Positions 34,621 to 45,948 of a stretch of DNA of 50,974 nt are shown here, piece by piece. Numbering within the stretch: the stretch's first letter is position 1; the number at the start of each line of letters is the position of its first letter. This DNA is from Porticoccaceae bacterium (lineage in GTDB: Bacteria; Pseudomonadota; Gammaproteobacteria; Pseudomonadales; Porticoccaceae): NCBI GenBank assembly GCA_029238255.1, contig JAQWGK010000042.1, positions 1 to 50,974 of the forward strand, given 5' to 3'. A program made the position numbers and the translations under genes. Below the pieces are notes generated by a model. The model saw only the letters and a list, made by a program, of their open reading frames with translations, was not told where the DNA came from and searched no databases.

Positions 34621-35862
34621 CTAAGCCAATTTGTTTTTATTGTTGCTAAGATTAAGAAAGCAAGCTAAAAATATGCCTGCTGCAATATGTGAAATTAATA
34701 AGCCATAAAGGTTTAAATAAGGAGTAAATATAAAAGCTAGAGTAATAAACACACAAAAGGTAAAAAATCCGATTTGTGTTTTATTTTTTTGCAACCCTTT
34801 TGCGGTTATCACTACTTCTTTGGAGATAGTATAAAACCGTACGACAATAAAAACTCCAAAATAGGGAAGGAGGTTGCTCAAGCTTTTATAAGCATCCCCA
34901 TAAATAAGGTCAACAATCTCATTGCTATAAAAAAACAACACTATAAATATACTTAAACCTGTAGAGTTCAAGATTATATTTAATACTCGATTGCTCTGAT
35001 TAAAGCCAACAATGTCCTCACTGGCTTTTTGATAAGACAATTTTGGTAAAAAAACATTAGCAACCACCGGGCCAAAGCGCTCAATCTTGCATAAGTTCAT
35101 GCCAGCTTGGTATATCCCAACAACACTCGGGTCAAAGAATGTGTTTACCAATATCACATCCGAATGTCTTCTTAGACCTACAATCCAGACATCAAATGCA
35201 AAGTATTTATTTCGATTAATTCTGCTTAATAAATAACCAAATTTAAAATCAAATTTGATTTTCCCAGAATTCGTAATAAATGAATAATATGAAATTAAAC
35301 AATAAAATAACCTGGAAAAGGTTAAGGCGAGTACTACTGCATAGAGAGATGCATATTCCTTTAATACAAGGTAAACAGTAACAAAAACAACCACTGTCGA
35401 TAAAAAAACTATTAACGTTTCTTTCCCGTAATTATTTAATGCTCTATGAGGAATATTAAAAAAATCACCAAATGACGTGAATAATGTTGATGCAGCAATA
35501 AAAAACAGGATATAAGATGATTCAAGCTCTTTATTATAAAAATAATCAAACGTTGCAATGATAATAATGAAAGGGATGGCTAAAAAAGACTTGATAACAA
35601 AAGCTTCACTGACTAATGCATTAACTTTATTCTTTTTTTCAGAAATATCTTTCAACAGCTGATTAGTAAATCCAAACTCTACAATCAAAATTAATATAAA
35701 ACATATACTCTGAAAGAATGCTAAAGCACCAAATTGCTCCACGCCCAGATATCTAGCAATAATTATGAGCAATATGGCACTATTCAACATTCTAAATAGG
35801 GTGCTAAACCCCATTAAAGTCAATTTGCTAAAAAATCCAGATTCAGGCCTTTCATTCTGCAT
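34621..35862 (-). CDS. Oligosaccharide flippase (Wzx family)
   Basis: A 413-residue multispanning MOP-superfamily protein. The N-terminus LMGFSTLFRMLNSAILLIII is followed by ARYLGVEQFGALAFFQS, the classical Wzx beginning. About 12 helices. First gene of the AT-rich polysaccharide island; a promoter at 36398-36426 and an ops-like element at 36323-36330 lie in its long leader. A single GT between flippase and polymerase means the rest of the pathway must be encoded elsewhere. Confidence 0.87.
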   Translation of the reverse strand: MQNERPESGFFSKLTLMGFSTLFRMLNSAILLIIIARYLGVEQFGALAFFQSICFILILIVEFGFTNQLLKDISEKKNKVNALVSEAFVIKSFLAIPFIIIIATFDYFYNKELESSYILFFIAASTLFTSFGDFFNIPHRALNNYGKETLIVFLSTVVVFVTVYLVLKEYASLYAVVLALTFSRLFYCLISYYSFITNSGKIKFDFKFGYLLSRINRNKYFAFDVWIVGLRRHSDVILVNTFFDPSVVGIYQAGMNLCKIERFGPVVANVFLPKLSYQKASEDIVGFNQSNRVLNIILNSTGLSIFIVLFFYSNEIVDLIYGDAYKSLSNLLPYFGVFIVVRFYTISKEVVITAKGLQKNKTQIGFFTFCVFITLAFIFTPYLNLYGLLISHIAAGIFLACFLNLSNNKNKLA

Positions 35863-36322
35863 AAAAATTATAGCCCTTTCTATTTTTCTTGAGGGTTGTT
35901 ACGAAACAGCTAACCAGCAGATATAATACTTTGAAGTATTCACCTATTTTCTTCATCGGGTAACCGCCCATTTTATAACCTTTTATTATTACTTCGTTAC
36001 GCATGAATGATTTCACTGGTATCCATATAGCGATATTCCCGTAATACCGTGGCAGCTAACCGACAGATAATTTCGGTCGACTCTAAGTTAGACTGCTAAA
36101 AAACGCTAGAGACGTTCAAGGAACGAACAAATAACTTAATCCATAAAAGCTCTGAATACAAAGACTAGTAACAGACAGCAAGGAGTGACCAGTGTAGGAC
36201 TTCGACCAGGACTTAACCTAAAATTGCGAATTAAGCGTGCATGAGTTGATAGATACTTGCAATTAACAAGTTAATTCGGATTATCCTAGCTTTTGATAGC
36301 TCAATATAACCATTCACACATG

Positions 36323-36330
36323 GCTACCGC
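36323..36330 (-). promoter_or_regulatory. ops-like element (GCGGTAGC) in the polysaccharide leader
   Basis: The minus strand reads CTGCGGTAGCCATG, with the 8-nt ops core GCGGTAGC that pauses RNA polymerase and recruits RfaH. It is about 60 nt after the predicted start site and about 460 nt before the flippase ATG, the usual arrangement for RfaH-dependent operons. An upstream JUMPstart-like block is only loosely recognisable. Confidence 0.5.
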
Positions 36331-36397
36331 AGCGGCCAACTCTACAAGTCACCACCGGCTAAATTAACTCCAAAATTCATACGATTATGAATAATTC

Positions 36398-36426
36398 ATT
36401 ATATTTAAGCATAAGTTTATTTTCAA
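36398..36426 (-). promoter_or_regulatory. Strong sigma-70 promoter of the polysaccharide island
   Basis: TTGAAA (36426-36421), 17-nt spacer, TATAAT (36403-36398, perfect). It reads toward the flippase gene, giving a leader of about 530 nt. The span 35863-36586 holds no convincing gene: only this promoter, the ops-like element and AT-rich leader sequence. Confidence 0.7.
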
Positions 36427-36586
36427 TCATTTTTAAGTGTTATTAGACCTGACAGAATTATTCTTCTTATAAGCCGCACTATTTTAGATTGCCACAGAAA
36501 GAAAAAGACTCTAACGACGCAAACGCAGAATTAAAATTTGAATTATGCATGGCAGAACGGCCAATCAAATCTCTGGGGAAGAACTA

Positions 36587-37063
36587 CTATATAAACTCAA
36601 CGCTATCGATTTCATACTCAATATCGCCACTGGGCGCTTTAACCACAACAACTTCACCAATCTCTTTGCCCATTAAGGCTCGGGCAATCGGAGACTGATA
36701 GGAAATCTTACCCTGTTTAACATCCGCCTCGTCGTCTCCGACAATTTTGTAGGTGACGGTATGATCGGTTTCGAGGTTGATAATAGTCGCGGTAGAACCG
36801 AATATCACCTTGTCACCTTGGGGCACTTTGTTGATATCGATAACCTGAATATTCGACAGTTTGCTCTCGATTTCCTGAATACGCCCCTCAGCAAAACTCT
36901 GCTGTTCACGAGCTGCATGGTACTCGGCGTTCTCTTTGAGATCGCCGTGCTCACGGGCAGTGGCAATATCATTAATAATGGTTGGACGCACCACTTTTAC
37001 CAGGTGTTGCAGCTCATCGCGCAGGGCGATTTCACCTTCAACCGTCATTGGGGTCTTTTGCAT
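36587..37063 (-). CDS. greA: Transcription elongation factor GreA
   Basis: A 158-residue factor that stimulates RNA polymerase transcript cleavage. The N-terminal coiled coil includes [20 protein letters not shown] and [20 protein letters not shown], with the acidic tip residues. The C-terminal FKBP-like domain ends in [20 protein letters not shown]. The ATG at 37063 overlaps the carB stop (TAATG) and has CAGGAGAT upstream, so the upstream extension to 37135 is rejected. Confidence 0.97.
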   Translation of the reverse strand: MQKTPMTVEGEIALRDELQHLVKVVRPTIINDIATAREHGDLKENAEYHAAREQQSFAEGRIQEIESKLSNIQVIDINKVPQGDKVIFGSTATIINLETDHTVTYKIVGDDEADVKQGKISYQSPIARALMGKEIGEVVVVKAPSGDIEYEIDSVEFI

Positions 37064-40000
37064 TACACTATCTCCTGATGCAGAGTTTGGATACGGCGCA
37101 CCGTAGTGCCACCCTGATAGCTCAACGCCTGACATACTGCGCTGCCACCAGCCATAGTAGTAGTGTAATAAACTCTGTGCTGCTCTGCACTGGAACGAAT
37201 CGCAGAGGAGTCCGAGATCGCCTGACGACCCTCAGTGGTGTTAATAATCAGATCGATTTTGTCGCTCTTGATCATATCGACAATATGCGGACGACCTTCC
37301 TGAACCTTGTTGACCAAAGTCACAGGTATACCGGCCTGTTCGATAAGCGTAGCTGTACCTTTGGTTGCTACCAGCTTAAAGCCGAGATCTGACAGCTGTT
37401 TAGCCAACTCTGGAACCTGGCCCTTATCGCGCTCACGAACACTGACAAAGGCTGTGCCACTGGCAGGGATTTCGTCGCTGGCACCCAGTTCTGCTTTGCC
37501 ATAGGCTTCAGCAAAGGTGGTGCCCACTCCCATCACTTCACCAGTAGATTTCATCTCTGGCCCAAGAATCGGGTCAATACCGGGGAATTTATTAAATGGG
37601 AATACCGCTTCTTTAACACTGTAGTAAGGCGGGATTATTTCGCTGGTAAAGCCCTGTGACTCAAGAGTCTGGCCAACCATACAGCGAGCGGCGATTTTCG
37701 CCAGCGAGGTACCGATACACTTGGAGACAAAGGGAACGGTTCGCGACGCTCTTGGATTAACTTCAATCACGTAGATCTTGCCGTCCTGAAGGGCCAGCTG
37801 CACATTCATCAAGCCGCGCACACCCAGTTCCAGAGCCATCTTTCTGCACACTTCGCGCATATCGTTCTGAATTTCTTCACTAAGGCTGTAAGGTGGCAGT
37901 GAACAGGCGGAGTCACCAGAGTGAATACCGGCCTGCTCGATATGCTGCATAATTGCGCCGATAACTACCTGCTTGCCATCACTGACCGCGTCCACATCCA
38001 CTTCAATCGCATTGGGCAGGAAGAAGTCGAGTAGCACTGGGGAGTCGTCTGACACCTGAACCGCAGTCTTCATATAGTGGCGCAGCTCGTCTTCTTTGTA
38101 GACGATTTCCATAGCGCGACCACCGAGAACATAGGAGGGTCGAACGACTAGCGGGTAGCCAATCTCTTTTGCCAGCTCTACAGCCTGCTCAGCGCTTCTT
38201 GCTGTAGCATTACGCGGCTGTAACAGACCGAGTTTGTCGATCATCTGCTGGAAGCGCTCGCGGTCTTCCGCGCGGTCAATCGCATCCGGGGTAGTACCGA
38301 CAATCGGCACACCAGCAGCTTCAAGGGCGCGGGCAAGTTTTAGCGGGGTCTGGCCACCAAACTGCACAATTACACCTTTGGGCTTTTCAATACGTACGAT
38401 TTCCAGAACATCTTCAAGGGTAACCGGCTCAAAGAACAAACGGTCTGAAGTGTCATAATCTGTGGAGACAGTCTCCGGGTTACAGTTGACCATAATGGTC
38501 TCATAGCCATCGTCACGCATCGCCAGAGCGGCGTGAACACAGCAGTAATCAAACTCGATACCCTGACCGATACGGTTGGGACCGCCACCGAGTACAAGAA
38601 TCTTATCTTTATCATTGGGGCGCGCTTCACACTCTTCCTCGTAGGTAGAGTACATATAAGCGGTATCTGTTGAGAATTCCGCAGCACAGGTATCGACACG
38701 CTTGTAGACCGGGTGAACTCCCAGATCGTTGCGCAACTGGCGCATAGCGCTCTCTTCACAGCCTAAAATATCTGCTAGGCGACGATCAGCAAAACCTTTG
38801 CGCTTTAAGCGGTAGAGGCTGTTTTGATCCAGATCGCTCAGGCTTGACTGAGCCAGAGCCAATTCGTCTTTAATTAAGTCTTCGATCTGAATCAGGAACC
38901 AGTTATCGATCTTGGTCAGTGCGAAAATCTCTTCACGGCTCATGCCATGACGGAATGCTTCACCCACATACCAGATACGATCCGGGCCGGCGACGGCCAG
39001 CTGGCGGTGTATCTCCGCCATTGGATTTTCATGCTCTGGCGTGAGGATGGGATCAAAACCGGCAGCGCCCACTTCCAGACCGCGCAGAGCTTTCTGCATG
39101 GACTCCTGGAAAGTGCGACCAATGGCCATCACCTCGCCCACTGACTTCATCTGGGTAGTCAGTGCAGCGCTGGCCTGCTCAAATTTCTCAAAGGCAAAGC
39201 GCGGTATCTTGGTTACCACATAGTCGATGCTCGGCTCGAAAGAGGCCGGAGTAGCACCGCCAGTAATTTCATTTTGCAGCTCATCCAGGGTGTAACCGAT
39301 AGCGAGCTTGGCGGCCACCTTGGCAATTGGGAAGCCAGTGGCTTTGGAGGCCAGTGCAGAAGAGCGCGATACTCGCGGGTTCATCTCAATAACAATTAGG
39401 CGCCCGTCTTCCGGGTTTACCGCAAACTGTACATTGGAGCCGCCAGTTTCAACGCCGATCTCACGCAATACCTTCAGCGAGGCGTTGCGCATTATTTGAT
39501 ATTCTTTGTCGGTTAAGGTCTGGGCCGGGGCAACCGTAATCGAGTCGCCAGTGTGAATACCCATAGGGTCAAAGTTTTCGATGGAACAGATAATAATGCA
39601 GTTATCTCTGCGGTCTCTGACCACTTCCATTTCAAACTCTTTCCAGCCAATCAACGATTCATCGATCAACAGCTCATTGGTTGGCGAGAGATCTAAACCA
39701 CGACGGCAGATCTCTTCAAATTCTTCGCGGTTGTAGGCAATACCACCACCGGAACCACCCATAGTAAATGAGGGGCGAATAATGCACGGGAAGCCGAAAC
39801 GGTCGGCAATCTGCGCGGCCTCTTCCATGCTGTGGGCAATGCCCGAATTCGGTGTATCCAGACCAATCGCCTTCATCGCCTTATCAAAGCGCTCGCGATC
39901 TTCTGCCTTGTCGATAGCATCGGCATTGGCGCCAATCATTTCTACGCCATGCTTTTCCAGTACACCGTGCTTGGCTAGATCCAGAGCACAGTTAAGTGCG

Positions 40001-40281
40001 GTCTGGCCACCCATAGTCGGCAGCAGTGCATCGGGCTTTTCCTGAGCAATAATATGCTCAACGGTACGCCACTCTACCGGTTCGATATAGGTCGCATCGG
40101 CCATCGCCGGGTCGGTCATAATCGTCGCCGGGTTGGAGTTGACCAGAATTACTCTAAAGCCCTCTTCGCGAAGCGCTTTACAGGCCTGAGCACCGGAGTA
40201 GTCAAACTCACAGGCCTGACCAATAACAATTGGGCCGGCACCAAGTATCAGGATGCTTTTAATATCAGTTCTTTTTGGCAT
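37063..40281 (-). CDS. carB: Carbamoyl-phosphate synthase large subunit
   Basis: A synthetase subunit of about 1072 residues that builds carbamoyl phosphate from ammonia, bicarbonate and two ATP. It has tandem ATP-grasp halves, starting with [20 protein letters not shown] and again with [20 protein letters not shown]. The C-terminal MGS-like regulatory domain carries the site for UMP/ornithine-type effectors. The ATG at 40281 (MPKRTDIKS) is preferred to the TTG at 40299. Between carA and greA in one leftward operon. Confidence 0.97.
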   Translation of the reverse strand: MPKRTDIKSILILGAGPIVIGQACEFDYSGAQACKALREEGFRVILVNSNPATIMTDPAMADATYIEPVEWRTVEHIIAQEKPDALLPTMGGQTALNCALDLAKHGVLEKHGVEMIGANADAIDKAEDRERFDKAMKAIGLDTPNSGIAHSMEEAAQIADRFGFPCIIRPSFTMGGSGGGIAYNREEFEEICRRGLDLSPTNELLIDESLIGWKEFEMEVVRDRRDNCIIICSIENFDPMGIHTGDSITVAPAQTLTDKEYQIMRNASLKVLREIGVETGGSNVQFAVNPEDGRLIVIEMNPRVSRSSALASKATGFPIAKVAAKLAIGYTLDELQNEITGGATPASFEPSIDYVVTKIPRFAFEKFEQASAALTTQMKSVGEVMAIGRTFQESMQKALRGLEVGAAGFDPILTPEHENPMAEIHRQLAVAGPDRIWYVGEAFRHGMSREEIFALTKIDNWFLIQIEDLIKDELALAQSSLSDLDQNSLYRLKRKGFADRRLADILGCEESAMRQLRNDLGVHPVYKRVDTCAAEFSTDTAYMYSTYEEECEARPNDKDKILVLGGGPNRIGQGIEFDYCCVHAALAMRDDGYETIMVNCNPETVSTDYDTSDRLFFEPVTLEDVLEIVRIEKPKGVIVQFGGQTPLKLARALEAAGVPIVGTTPDAIDRAEDRERFQQMIDKLGLLQPRNATARSAEQAVELAKEIGYPLVVRPSYVLGGRAMEIVYKEDELRHYMKTAVQVSDDSPVLLDFFLPNAIEVDVDAVSDGKQVVIGAIMQHIEQAGIHSGDSACSLPPYSLSEEIQNDMREVCRKMALELGVRGLMNVQLALQDGKIYVIEVNPRASRTVPFVSKCIGTSLAKIAARCMVGQTLESQGFTSEIIPPYYSVKEAVFPFNKFPGIDPILGPEMKSTGEVMGVGTTFAEAYGKAELGASDEIPASGTAFVSVRERDKGQVPELAKQLSDLGFKLVATKGTATLIEQAGIPVTLVNKVQEGRPHIVDMIKSDKIDLIINTTEGRQAISDSSAIRSSAEQHRVYYTTTMAGGSAVCQALSYQGGTTVRRIQTLHQEIV

Positions 40282-40347
40282 ATCGTCTCTGTCTCGCAAC
40301 TATTTAGTTGTGCGCTAGTTGTGCGCCAGTTTTGCGGGAGTTGCGCT

Positions 40348-41490
40348 TTAGTTGCGCGCTTCCATAAGTTCAATAAAGTGGTCAAACAACACTGCTGCCT
40401 CATGGGGACCAGGGCTTGCTTCCGGGTGACCCTGAAAACTAAAGGCTGGCTTATCGGTGCGATGGATACCCTGTAGCGATCCATCGAATAGCGAGCGGTG
40501 CGTAGGAATCAGATTATCCGGCAAGCTGGTTTCATCAACCGCAAAGCCATGGTTCTGACTGGTGATCATCACTACATTGTTGTCTATATCTTCAACCGGA
40601 TGGTTGGCACCGTGGTGACCAAACTTCATCTTTGCCGTCTTGGCACCGGAGGCCAGAGCCAACAGCTGGTGACCCAGACAGATTCCAAATACTGGAATCT
40701 CGGTTTTGAGAATTTCTGTAATAGCGTCGATAGCGTAATCGCAGGGTTCTGGATCGCCGGGGCCATTGGATAGGAATACGCCGTCCGGATTCATCGCCAA
40801 CACTTCACTGGCAGGGGTTTTAGCCGGTACAACCGTTAAATCGCAGCCGCGATCGACCAGCATACGCAGAATATTGCGCTTAACACCGAAGTCGTAGGCT
40901 ACCACTTTGAATTTTGCTGTAGTCGGATCCTGATCCCTGTGACCAACACCCAGCTCCCAGCTGTGCTGAGACCACTGATAGGTAGATTCTGTCGTTACTT
41001 CCTTAGCCAGATCCATTCCTTTAAGGCCGGCAAACTCTCTGGCGGCGGCAAGGGCGGTTGCGTCATCGACATCACCGGCCATAATGCAGCCGTTCTGAGC
41101 ACCGCTCTCGCGGAGGATACGGGTCAGCTTGCGGGTATCTATATCGGCGATACCGAGGATATTGTTATCCTTGAGGTAGCTATCCAGAGATTGCTCGCTG
41201 CGGAAGTTGGATACCAGCAATGGCAGATCGCGAATAACCAGACCTGAAGCCCAGACTCGATCCGACTCTGCATCTTCGTCATTGACGCCGACATTGCCTA
41301 TATGGGGATACGTGAGGGTAACTATCTGCTGAGCATAAGAGGGATCAGTAAGAATTTCCTGATACCCGGTAAGGGCTGTATTGAAAACCACTTCACCAAC
41401 GGAGCAGCCATCTGCACCGATAGCGGTTCCTCTGAAAATTGTTCCGTCTGCAAGCGCAAGTACGGCTTCTCGGTGAGTATGGGAATTCAC
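40348..41490 (-). CDS. carA: Carbamoyl-phosphate synthase small (glutaminase) subunit
   Basis: A 380-residue glutamine amidotransferase that supplies ammonia to CarB. N-terminal CPSase_sm_chain domain ([20 protein letters not shown]). The class I glutaminase has a nucleophile Cys in [15 protein letters not shown] and His/Glu in [16 protein letters not shown] start at 41490 with AGGAGG upstream. It has an attenuator-like leader of about 190 nt (41491-41689), so carAB is likely controlled separately from dapB. Confidence 0.97.
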   Translation of the reverse strand: MNSHTHREAVLALADGTIFRGTAIGADGCSVGEVVFNTALTGYQEILTDPSYAQQIVTLTYPHIGNVGVNDEDAESDRVWASGLVIRDLPLLVSNFRSEQSLDSYLKDNNILGIADIDTRKLTRILRESGAQNGCIMAGDVDDATALAAAREFAGLKGMDLAKEVTTESTYQWSQHSWELGVGHRDQDPTTAKFKVVAYDFGVKRNILRMLVDRGCDLTVVPAKTPASEVLAMNPDGVFLSNGPGDPEPCDYAIDAITEILKTEIPVFGICLGHQLLALASGAKTAKMKFGHHGANHPVEDIDNNVVMITSQNHGFAVDETSLPDNLIPTHRSLFDGSLQGIHRTDKPAFSFQGHPEASPGPHEAAVLFDHFIELMEARN

Positions 41491-41574
41491 ACAACCTCCT
41501 AATTAATTAACTAAAAAAACGTTGACCTGAAATCAGGTGACTCCGATTACGGCATCAGTCAATTTCGAATATTT

Positions 41575-41612
41575 GTAAAAAAGCGAGATGAAACTCGTCG
41601 TCTCATCTCGCT
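41575..41612 (-). terminator. Intrinsic terminator in the carAB leader (attenuator)
   Basis: On the minus strand AGCGAGATGA - 11-nt loop - TCATCTCGCT, a perfect 10-bp stem followed by six Ts. It lies between the predicted carAB promoter (41684-41712) and carA. Its 5' arm contains the TGA stop of the leader peptide. An upstream GTCTCATT (41654-41647) can pair with GATGAGAC of the 5' arm as an antiterminator. It would also terminate dapB read-through. Confidence 0.8.
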
Positions 41613-41659
41613 AAATATAATATTCTGCTGTGCTCTAACCTCTCGGAATGAGACCGCAT
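41603..41659 (-). CDS. Putative carAB leader peptide (18 residues)
   Basis: The minus-strand reading frame MRSHSERLEHSRILYLAR runs from ATG 41659 to TGA 41605-41603. It has four arginine codons, all of kinds usually rare (CGG, AGG, AGA, AGA), the last immediately before the stop. A GCGGA sequence 5-9 nt upstream is a weak ribosome-binding site. The final codons run over a U-rich stretch (AATATTATATTTAG), and the stop lies in the 5' arm of the terminator. This geometry lets a translating ribosome prevent hairpin formation, as in pyrBI/pyrE attenuation. Too short to be a conventional gene; translation is unproven. Confidence 0.5.
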   Translation of the reverse strand: MRSHSERLEHSRILYLAR

Positions 41660-41683
41660 CTATGTCCGCGGTGTTAGGAGTGC

Positions 41684-41712
41684 ATTGTATTGAAAGTGCC
41701 CGTTTTTGTCTA
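41684..41712 (-). promoter_or_regulatory. Putative sigma-70 promoter of carAB
   Basis: TAGACA (41712-41707), 17-nt spacer, TACAAT (41689-41684), each box 5 of 6. Located in the dapB-carA spacer, 25 bp before the leader-peptide ATG and 72 bp before the terminator hairpin. Confidence 0.65.
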
Positions 41713-41748
41713 TCACTGAAACAAGAAATTTAGTGGATAAAACGACAA

Positions 41749-42573
<825 letters not shown>

Positions 42574-42644
42574 CTATCCTGTTTTTTATTAAGTATTTTA
42601 AATAACTGAATCCAACTGGTGCACATATAGTACGCAAGTTGATT

Positions 42645-43778
42645 TTAACCGGTCAAATTATCGAAGAATTTTTTAACTCCATCAAACCAGCTGCTGCTGC
42701 GTGGGGAGTGTTTACCCTTGCCACCCAGACTCTCTTCAAATTTCTTTAGCAGGTCACGCTGATCAGCAGTCAAATTCACCGGCGTTTCCAGCACTACCCG
42801 ACAGAGCAGATCACCAACACCACCGCCGCGAACCGGGGCAACCCCTTTGCCGCGCAGACGGAACAGCTTACCGCTCTGCGTCTCGGCGGGAATTTTTAAT
42901 TTCACCTTGCCAGACAGTGTTGGAACTTCCAGATCACCACCCAGCGCCGCCTGAGCAAAGCTAATCGGCACCTCACAGTGCAGATTGCTGTCATCGCGGA
43001 CAAATATCGGATGGTCGCGCACCACCATCTGCACATAGAGATCACCGGGAGGGCCACCCTGTGGACCTGCTTCACCTTTACCGGAAAGACGAATACGATC
43101 ACCGGTATCAACGCCCGCGGGAATCTTCACAGAGAGTGTTTTACGCTCTTCCTTGACCCCTTGACCACGACAGTCGCCACAGGGATCGGAGATCATCTGA
43201 CCGCGACCATGACATGTTGGACAGGCCTGCTGCACAGAGAAGAAACCCTGAGCCATACGTACCTGACCCGCACCCTGACAGGTGGTACAGGTCACTGGTG
43301 AAGTACCTTTGCGAGCGCCAGAACCATCGCAGGTTCCACAGTGACTCATGGTTGGTACATCTATCTGTACGGTTTTACCCCTAACTGCATCTTCAAGATC
43401 CAGCTGTAGGTCATAACGCAGGTCGGAACCTCGCGCCGGACCGCCACGGCCACCGCCGCCACCCCCGAAAATATCGCCAAACACGTCGCCAAAAATATCA
43501 CCAAATCCGGCACCGCCCGCACCACCGCCGCCAAAACCACCACCAGCACTGCCATCGACACCGGCGTGTCCAAAGCGGTCGTAGGCAGACTTCTTCTCTT
43601 CATCACCGAGAACTTCGTAGGCTTCCTGAGCTTCTTTAAATTTCTCGTCGGAGTTTTTATCGTCTGAATTGCGGTCCGGGTGGAATTTCATCGCAATGCG
43701 ACGGAATGCCTTTTTGATCTCCTGAGGAGAGGCGCCTTTATCAACACCCAATACGTCGTAGTAATCGCGTTTAGCCAT
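42645..43778 (-). CDS. dnaJ: Chaperone DnaJ (Hsp40)
   Basis: A 377-residue type I Hsp40. J domain ([20 protein letters not shown], then [10 protein letters not shown]); Gly-rich linker (about 75-115); four zinc-binding CxxCxGxG repeats ([32 protein letters not shown]); C-terminal substrate-binding domains. It stimulates the DnaK ATPase. Located 90 bp after dnaK, with a stem-loop between them. Confidence 0.97.
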   Translation of the reverse strand: MAKRDYYDVLGVDKGASPQEIKKAFRRIAMKFHPDRNSDDKNSDEKFKEAQEAYEVLGDEEKKSAYDRFGHAGVDGSAGGGFGGGGAGGAGFGDIFGDVFGDIFGGGGGGRGGPARGSDLRYDLQLDLEDAVRGKTVQIDVPTMSHCGTCDGSGARKGTSPVTCTTCQGAGQVRMAQGFFSVQQACPTCHGRGQMISDPCGDCRGQGVKEERKTLSVKIPAGVDTGDRIRLSGKGEAGPQGGPPGDLYVQMVVRDHPIFVRDDSNLHCEVPISFAQAALGGDLEVPTLSGKVKLKIPAETQSGKLFRLRGKGVAPVRGGGVGDLLCRVVLETPVNLTADQRDLLKKFEESLGGKGKHSPRSSSWFDGVKKFFDNLTG

Positions 43779-43818
43779 AACGAGTTTCTTTTTTCCTAAC
43801 TAGTACAAATAGTATTAA

Positions 43819-43838
43819 GCGCGGAACAATGCCCGCGC
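43819..43838 (-). other. Stem-loop between dnaK and dnaJ
   Basis: GCGCGG-N8-CCGCGC, followed on the minus strand by TTAATACTATTT rather than a clean U run. It may be a partial terminator or an mRNA-stabilising element lowering dnaJ relative to dnaK. Confidence 0.35.
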
Positions 43839-43868
43839 CTAATAGAAGTAGAGATAACCAACAATGAC

Positions 43869-45800
43869 TTACTTGCCGTCTTGCTTCTCTTCTTCAGCGT
43901 CTTCTTTTACTTCTTCAAACTCGGCATCCATAGCGTCGTCACCAGCGGGCTGTTCGCCCTCAGGTGCCTGACCCGCTTCAGCCTGTTCTGCATACATTTT
44001 CTGAGCCAGACCAGAAGAGGCTTCCGACAGAACCTTGGCGGCTTCGTCGATGGCGTCTTTGTCGTCGCCCTGAACCGCTTCTTCAACCTGCTTGATCGCT
44101 GCTTCAATAGCTGTCTTCTCTTCTTCAGAAGCTTTATCGCCTGCTTCCTCAAGAGTTTTCTTAGCTGCGTGAGCAAGGCCATCAGCAGTGTTGCGTGCCT
44201 GAATCAGGTCGGCAAACTTTTGATCTTCAGCCGCATTGGCTTCAGCATCCTGAACCATTGCATCGATCTCTTCATCGGAGAGACCCGAAGAGGCTTTAAT
44301 AATGATCGACTGCTCTTTACCCGTGGCCTTATCTTTAGCGCCAACATGGAGGATACCGTTAGCATCAATATCAAAGGTCACTTCAATCTGTGGCATACCC
44401 CGTGGCGCTGGCGGAATATCTGCCAAATCAAAACGTCCGAGAGACTTATTACTGGCAGCCTGCTTGCGCTCACCCTGAACTACGTGGATGGTTACCGCAG
44501 TCTGGTTGTCGTCAGCGGTTGAGAATATCTGCGATTTCTTGGTAGGAATCGTGGTGTTTTTCTCAATAACCGGAGTAGCTACGCCACCCATGGTTTCAAT
44601 ACCCAAGCTCAGTGGTGTTACGTCGAGTAGCAATACGTCGGTAACATCGCCAGCCAGTACAGCACCCTGTAGTGCAGCACCTACGGCAACCGCTTCGTCG
44701 GGGTTAACATCTTTGCGTGGCTCTTTGCCGAAGAACTCTGTTACTTTCTCCTGAACCTTAGGCATACGCGTCTGGCCACCGACAAGAATGATCTCGTCGA
44801 TTTCGCCCACTGACTTTCCAGCATCTTTCAGTGCCGTCTTGAGAGGCTCTAATGAACGCTCAATCAGATCTTCAACCAGTGACTCGAGCTTGGCGCGAGT
44901 TAGCTTAACGACCAAGTGCTTAGGACCAGTGGCATCAGCAGTGATATAGGGCAGGTTTACTTCAGTCTGAGCACTTGAAGAGAGCTCGATCTTAGCTTTC
45001 TCAGCAGCTTCCTTAAGACGCTGCATAGCCAGTGGATCACCGTGAATATCGATGCCGCTGTCCGCTTTAAATTCCGCTGACAAATATTCGATCAAACGCA
45101 TATCGAAGTCTTCACCACCGAGGAATGTATCACCGTTGGTTGCCAGTACTTCAAACTGCTTCTCGCCGTCGACATCGGCAATCTCAATAATAGAGATATC
45201 GAAAGTACCACCACCGAGGTCGTAGACAGCTACCACTGAGTCGCCAGCCGTTTTATCAATACCGTAGGCCAGTGCCGCAGCCGTTGGCTCATTGATAATA
45301 CGCTTAACATCGAGACCCGCAATACGGCCGGCATCTTTGGTTGCCTGACGCTGTGAATCGTTAAAGTAGGCAGGCACAGTGATTACCGCTTCTGCGACTG
45401 TCTCGCCGAGATAGTCTTCAGCGGTCTTCTTCATTTTCTTCAATACTTCAGCAGAGATCTGTGGAGCAGCTTTGCTGTCGCCTTTGATCTCTACCCATGC
45501 ATCGCCATTGTCTGCCTTAACAATTTTGTAAGGCACCATTTTGATATCTTTCTGCACAACATCATCTTCAAAACGGCGGCCGATCAGGCGCTTTACCGCA
45601 TAAACTGTGTTGTGTGGGTTGGTGACTGCCTGGCGTTTAGCCGACTGTCCAACCAGAATTTCGCCTTCGTCCGTAAACGCCACAACCGATGGAGTGGTGC
45701 GTGCGCCTTCTGAATTTTCGATGACTTTGGGTTTATCTCCTTCGAGAACGGCCACACATGAGTTGGTCGTTCCAAGGTCGATTCCGATAATTTTGCCCAT
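43869..45800 (-). CDS. dnaK: Chaperone DnaK (Hsp70)
   Basis: A 643-residue Hsp70. ATPase domain with [54 protein letters not shown] and [13 protein letters not shown]. The linker [16 protein letters not shown] leads to the beta-sandwich substrate domain and helical lid. The C-terminus is acidic and ends in [19 protein letters not shown]. Second in the grpE-dnaK-dnaJ series; a possible extra sigma-32 promoter lies at 45885-45914. Confidence 0.98.
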   Translation of the reverse strand: MGKIIGIDLGTTNSCVAVLEGDKPKVIENSEGARTTPSVVAFTDEGEILVGQSAKRQAVTNPHNTVYAVKRLIGRRFEDDVVQKDIKMVPYKIVKADNGDAWVEIKGDSKAAPQISAEVLKKMKKTAEDYLGETVAEAVITVPAYFNDSQRQATKDAGRIAGLDVKRIINEPTAAALAYGIDKTAGDSVVAVYDLGGGTFDISIIEIADVDGEKQFEVLATNGDTFLGGEDFDMRLIEYLSAEFKADSGIDIHGDPLAMQRLKEAAEKAKIELSSSAQTEVNLPYITADATGPKHLVVKLTRAKLESLVEDLIERSLEPLKTALKDAGKSVGEIDEIILVGGQTRMPKVQEKVTEFFGKEPRKDVNPDEAVAVGAALQGAVLAGDVTDVLLLDVTPLSLGIETMGGVATPVIEKNTTIPTKKSQIFSTADDNQTAVTIHVVQGERKQAASNKSLGRFDLADIPPAPRGMPQIEVTFDIDANGILHVGAKDKATGKEQSIIIKASSGLSDEEIDAMVQDAEANAAEDQKFADLIQARNTADGLAHAAKKTLEEAGDKASEEEKTAIEAAIKQVEEAVQGDDKDAIDEAAKVLSEASSGLAQKMYAEQAEAGQAPEGEQPAGDDAMDAEFEEVKEDAEEEKQDGK

Positions 45801-45884
45801 TGATTAATTCTCCGTTACTTGTCTTTAAAGCCTGTTGCCAGGGTTTGTCTAATAGGTGTCTATTGTTTGTTTAGCTATGTTTCT

Positions 45885-45914
45885 ATAGGTGGGTGCTAGT
45901 TCGTCAAATTCAAG
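45885..45914 (-). promoter_or_regulatory. Possible sigma-32 promoter of dnaK
   Basis: CTTGAAT (45914-45908), 14-nt spacer, CCCACCTAT (45893-45885). The -35 is one base and the -10 about one to two bases off the heat-shock consensus CTTGAAA/CCCCATNT. It is in the grpE-dnaK spacer. Confidence 0.45.
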
Positions 45915-45948
45915 GGCGGCAGTATTTATTTAATACCACCCTGCTGAA

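Noticed and set aside
36489-36698. 69-codon rightward reading frame in the greA-wzx spacer
   Set aside because: It overlaps the 3' end of greA antisense, has no ribosome-binding site and no recognisable protein features; the spacer is better explained as leader and downstream sequence.
37307-40476. Many rightward reading frames opposite carB and carA
   Set aside because: Antisense open frames caused by high-GC third positions in conserved carAB; no start signals or family resemblance.
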